Of a stretch of DNA of 64,000 nt, positions 58,154 through 64,000 are shown piece by piece (the stretch's first letter is position 1; every line of letters starts with the position of its first letter). The stretch comes from Roseiarcus sp963749715 (GTDB lineage Bacteria > Pseudomonadota > Alphaproteobacteria > Rhizobiales > Beijerinckiaceae): positions 124,001 through 188,000 of the forward strand of contig CAVVNR010000003.1 of NCBI GenBank assembly GCA_963749715.1, in the 5' to 3' direction. A program made the position numbers and the translations under genes. The notes under the pieces were generated by a model. It did no database searches. It saw only the letters and a program-made list of their open reading frames with translations, and was not told the origin of the DNA.

Positions 58154-60082
58154 TCATGCCTCCGGCACGCCGGCCCTGCGCATGCCTTTGACGATATGCT
58201 CCCTCCCTGCCAGGAAAATCGGGTTATCGCTCTCTTGGACGCGGAAACGCTGGATTGTAAAAGTCGGATCGAGCGTCAGTCCGAGGCGGGTCTCGGCCTG
58301 CGCCTCGTCGAGCTTGCCGAGATTCGCAAGCGCGGCGGCGAGGAAGAAATGCGACAGCGGAAAAGTCCGGTTGATGTCGATACCGTGGCGGAGCTTCGCG
58401 ACGGCCTCCTCGTCGGCGCCAAGTTGCAACTTGGCGCCGCCTGCGAATTGCAGCCAGAGCCAGGCCGATTTGTCGCGAGGGGAGAGGCGAAGGGCCTCGT
58501 TTACATAGCCTTCGGTCTCTTCGGCGCGGCCGGCGAAATTCTTGGCGAGACCGATGTCACCGTGAGCGTCGGCCAGATTCGGATCCAAGGCCAATGCCCG
58601 CTCGAACTCGGCAATGGCTTGGGCCGTGCGGTTGGTCTGGTTCAGGGCGCTGCCCAAAACCTCGTGGGCCCGCGCATCGTTCGGCCGTAGGGAAAGCACC
58701 TTGCCCATCGTCGCTTCGGCGGACGCGAGCCGCGCGGGTCGATCGTCCGACAAGAAAGATGCGCCCACTTCAAAGTCGGCTCGTCCCACGCCGAGCAGCG
58801 CGTCGACATTGCCCGGATCGAGGGCCAGCGCCCGTTCAAAAAAGTCGCGCGCGTGGTTCATGTTCTCGAGGTTGGTTCCCCTGTTGAACCATTCCATGCC
58901 CTGAAAATAGAGGGCCATGGAGTTGGGATTCGCCGCCTGTTGGCCGCGCCGCGCTTCGGCGGAAATCAGCTCCGTCCCCAATTGATTGGCGAGGCGAGCG
59001 ACGATCTCGTCCTGCATTCCGAAGAGATCAGCCAGAGGCTTGTCAAAGCGGTCGGCCCAAAGGTGATTGCCGGTCTCCGCGTCGATAAGTTGGACGTTGA
59101 CCCGCATGCGGCCCGCGTCTCGCTGGACAGAGCCCTCGAGCACGTAGCGGACGCCAAGCTCCTTGCCGATTTCCCGCGCGTCGACATTCTTGCCTTTGAA
59201 TGTGAAGGCGGTGTTACGCGCGATCACGAAGGCGCCGGTGAGGCGCGAGAGGTCGGTGGTGAGACTCTCGGTGACGCCATCGGCGAAATAGTCCTGGCTC
59301 GGGTCGTTCGAGAGGTTGGCGAATGGCAGCACCACCAGGGAGAGATGCCTGGCTTCTGCAGGCGTCGTTACGTTCGAAGCGACCGGCGCCGGCGACTTGG
59401 TTGCCACGGTCGCAGGCCGGTTCGCTTCCAGGAGCCACCATGCCCCGCCCGCGAGGACGATGAGCAAGGCTGCGATCCCAGCAGCGAGCGGCGCGAGCGA
59501 GAAGCGCTCTTTTGGCGCGACAGGCCCTGCTGGAGTGGCGGGCTTCGCCTGAGCGGGGACGCCGACCTGCAGCGAATAAACCCGGATCGAATCGGCGATG
59601 TTCTTGAGCTGAGTGTGGCCGAGGTCGGTAACCGCCAGATCAAGCCGTCCCTTGACCTGTCGATAGGCGTCCTCCGAAAGACAGATCGCCCCAGGCGCGG
59701 CAATGCCTTCAAGCCGGGCGGCGATGTTGACGCCGTCGCCCATCAAATCGCCGTCGCTTTCCTCGACCACGTCGCCCAGGTGAATTCCGACCCGGATCTC
59801 GATGCGTCGCTCGGGCGGCAGACCGGCGTTGCGCTCGGCCAAGCCGTTCTGCACTTCGATGGCGCAGCGCACGGCGTCGACGACGCTGCGGAACTCGATG
59901 AGAATGCCGTCGCCGGTGCGCTTGACGGTGCGTCCGCGGTGAGCGTCGATAGCGGGATCGATCAGATCGCTGCGCAGCCCCCGCAGCCGGGACAGCGTGC
60001 GACCCTCATCCGTCCCCGCGAGCCGGCTATAGCCGACGATATCGGCGACCAGGATCGCGGCAATTTTCCGGGTCTCGCTCAT
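58154..60082 (-). CDS. adenylate/guanylate cyclase with TolB-like and TPR domains
   Basis: 642-residue class III cyclase. The catalytic domain (residues 1-180) has ILVADIVGYSRLAGTDE with the first metal Asp, KRTGDGILIEFRSVVDAVRC with the second, and VEESDGDLMGDGVNIAARLE. A helix at about 195-220 (APLAAGIAALLIVLAGGAWW) likely crosses the membrane. Then a FlgO/TolB N-terminal-like domain (VVLPFANLSNDPSQDYFADG, YVLEGSVQRDAGRMRVNVQL, NHLWADRFDKPLADLF) and TPRs (AIAEFERALALDPNLADAHG). Such cyclases are amplified in rhizobia. Ligand unknown. ATG at 60082. Confidence 0.92.
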   Translation of the reverse strand: MSETRKIAAILVADIVGYSRLAGTDEGRTLSRLRGLRSDLIDPAIDAHRGRTVKRTGDGILIEFRSVVDAVRCAIEVQNGLAERNAGLPPERRIEIRVGIHLGDVVEESDGDLMGDGVNIAARLEGIAAPGAICLSEDAYRQVKGRLDLAVTDLGHTQLKNIADSIRVYSLQVGVPAQAKPATPAGPVAPKERFSLAPLAAGIAALLIVLAGGAWWLLEANRPATVATKSPAPVASNVTTPAEARHLSLVVLPFANLSNDPSQDYFADGVTESLTTDLSRLTGAFVIARNTAFTFKGKNVDAREIGKELGVRYVLEGSVQRDAGRMRVNVQLIDAETGNHLWADRFDKPLADLFGMQDEIVARLANQLGTELISAEARRGQQAANPNSMALYFQGMEWFNRGTNLENMNHARDFFERALALDPGNVDALLGVGRADFEVGASFLSDDRPARLASAEATMGKVLSLRPNDARAHEVLGSALNQTNRTAQAIAEFERALALDPNLADAHGDIGLAKNFAGRAEETEGYVNEALRLSPRDKSAWLWLQFAGGAKLQLGADEEAVAKLRHGIDINRTFPLSHFFLAAALANLGKLDEAQAETRLGLTLDPTFTIQRFRVQESDNPIFLAGREHIVKGMRRAGVPEA

Positions 60083-60321
60083 GGCGCGTCCTCCGGGCGT
60101 CGGTCCAGCATATCACAAAACCGTGAAGGCCCTGCATTCTATTGATTGAGCGGATTGAGCCAAGGGAAAGCAGCCGCGACGCGATGACCGAAGGATGGCT
60201 TTGGACGATTTGCCCCGTCCGCCGCGCCGTCTCCGAACGGCCGCTATTTTCGCGAAGAGGCCGCCCGCGGAAGCAGACCGATTGGGTTGGCTAAGGCGTT
60301 CACGTCAAGTCGCTTGTCTTT

Positions 60322-60343
60322 CATATAAAGACATGTTTATATG
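60322..60343. promoter_or_regulatory. candidate SahR operator upstream of metH
   Basis: Perfect inverted arms CATATAAA (60322-60329) and TTTATATG (60336-60343) around a GACATG core, 38 bp before the metH start codon. As I recall it, the SahR motif described for alphaproteobacterial methionine-cycle genes (an ArsR-type repressor responsive to S-adenosylhomocysteine) has a CATATAAAGA-type left arm with a symmetric right arm. The match is good but not a proof; no sahR gene is seen in the window. Confidence 0.65.
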
Positions 60344-60380
60344 ATTATGTCAGCGCGAAACAACATTGACGGTATGAATA

Positions 60381-64000
<3,620 letters not shown>

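Overview
The window is high-GC DNA (roughly 65% by eye) from an alphaproteobacterium, most likely a member of the Rhizobiales (Hyphomicrobiales). The family-level look of GyrA, UvrA, MetH, PepN, malic enzyme and MurI supports this, as do a TolB/TPR-type adenylate cyclase, a tandem cold-shock-domain protein, an Omp-type beta-barrel and a likely SahR-type operator before metH. I cannot name a genus. No rRNA, tRNA or CRISPR array was seen. It is an ordinary chromosomal stretch with short accessory patches and an unusual number of broken genes.

Layout. 0-9 kb: CDF metal exporter, glyoxalase I, two tandem serine hydrolases of the beta-lactamase fold, RarA, dialkylglycine decarboxylase, CoaD, DUF2218 and OsmC proteins. 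9-16.5 kb: a decayed beta-rich protein gene, gyrA (with Leu at the quinolone-resistance position), a broken marC, a MAPEG-TetR-GST detoxification group, a PRC-barrel protein and a sulfotransferase-like protein. 16.5-18.9 kb: accessory patch bounded by a second copy of the uvrA 3' end. It holds an intact BrnT/HTH toxin-antitoxin pair, a decayed HigBA pair and an unknown gene. 18.9-25.8 kb: uvrA (with a palindromic element inserted in frame) diverging from ssb, then a DUF559 remnant, a GT8 glycosyltransferase, a YdcZ-type exporter and an outer-membrane beta-barrel. 26-31 kb: Kup potassium transporter and a sugar ABC transporter (binding protein, permease, ATPase). 31-42 kb: cold-shock protein, PAS histidine kinase, pepN, murI, tonB-like gene, a lipoprotein and an FAD monooxygenase. 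42-48.5 kb: transglutaminase-like protein, glutaminase plus glutamate/Na+ symporter (a glutamine-to-glutamate unit), small exported proteins, a truncated methyltransferase, msrA and a YeiH-type exporter. 48.5-52.7 kb: a tartrate/D-malate dehydrogenase gene, then a patch of MITE-like repeats carrying scraps of a PIN toxin gene and of the dehydrogenase gene itself, then a type II NADH dehydrogenase. 52.7-64 kb: second kup, GT25 glycosyltransferase, NADP-malic enzyme, adenylate cyclase and metH, which runs off the right edge.

Two sequence-level themes stand out. First, seven otherwise complete genes (dgdA, ssb, the ABC ATPase gene, pepN, murI, tonB-like, ndh) are each interrupted, and in every case deleting single bases restores the full family-length frame (one base in six genes, two in murI). 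Because murI and ssb are normally essential, this looks more like base-insertion errors in the sequence than real decay. Second, a separate set of genes (marC, higBA, the DUF559 gene, the methyltransferase, a cysteine-rich peptide, the 9-kb beta-rich protein, the PIN scrap) shows true decay with deletions and stop codons, concentrated beside the accessory patches.

The strongest candidates for something new are the uvrA 3'-end duplication around the toxin-antitoxin patch and the MITE pair at 50.2-50.7 kb.
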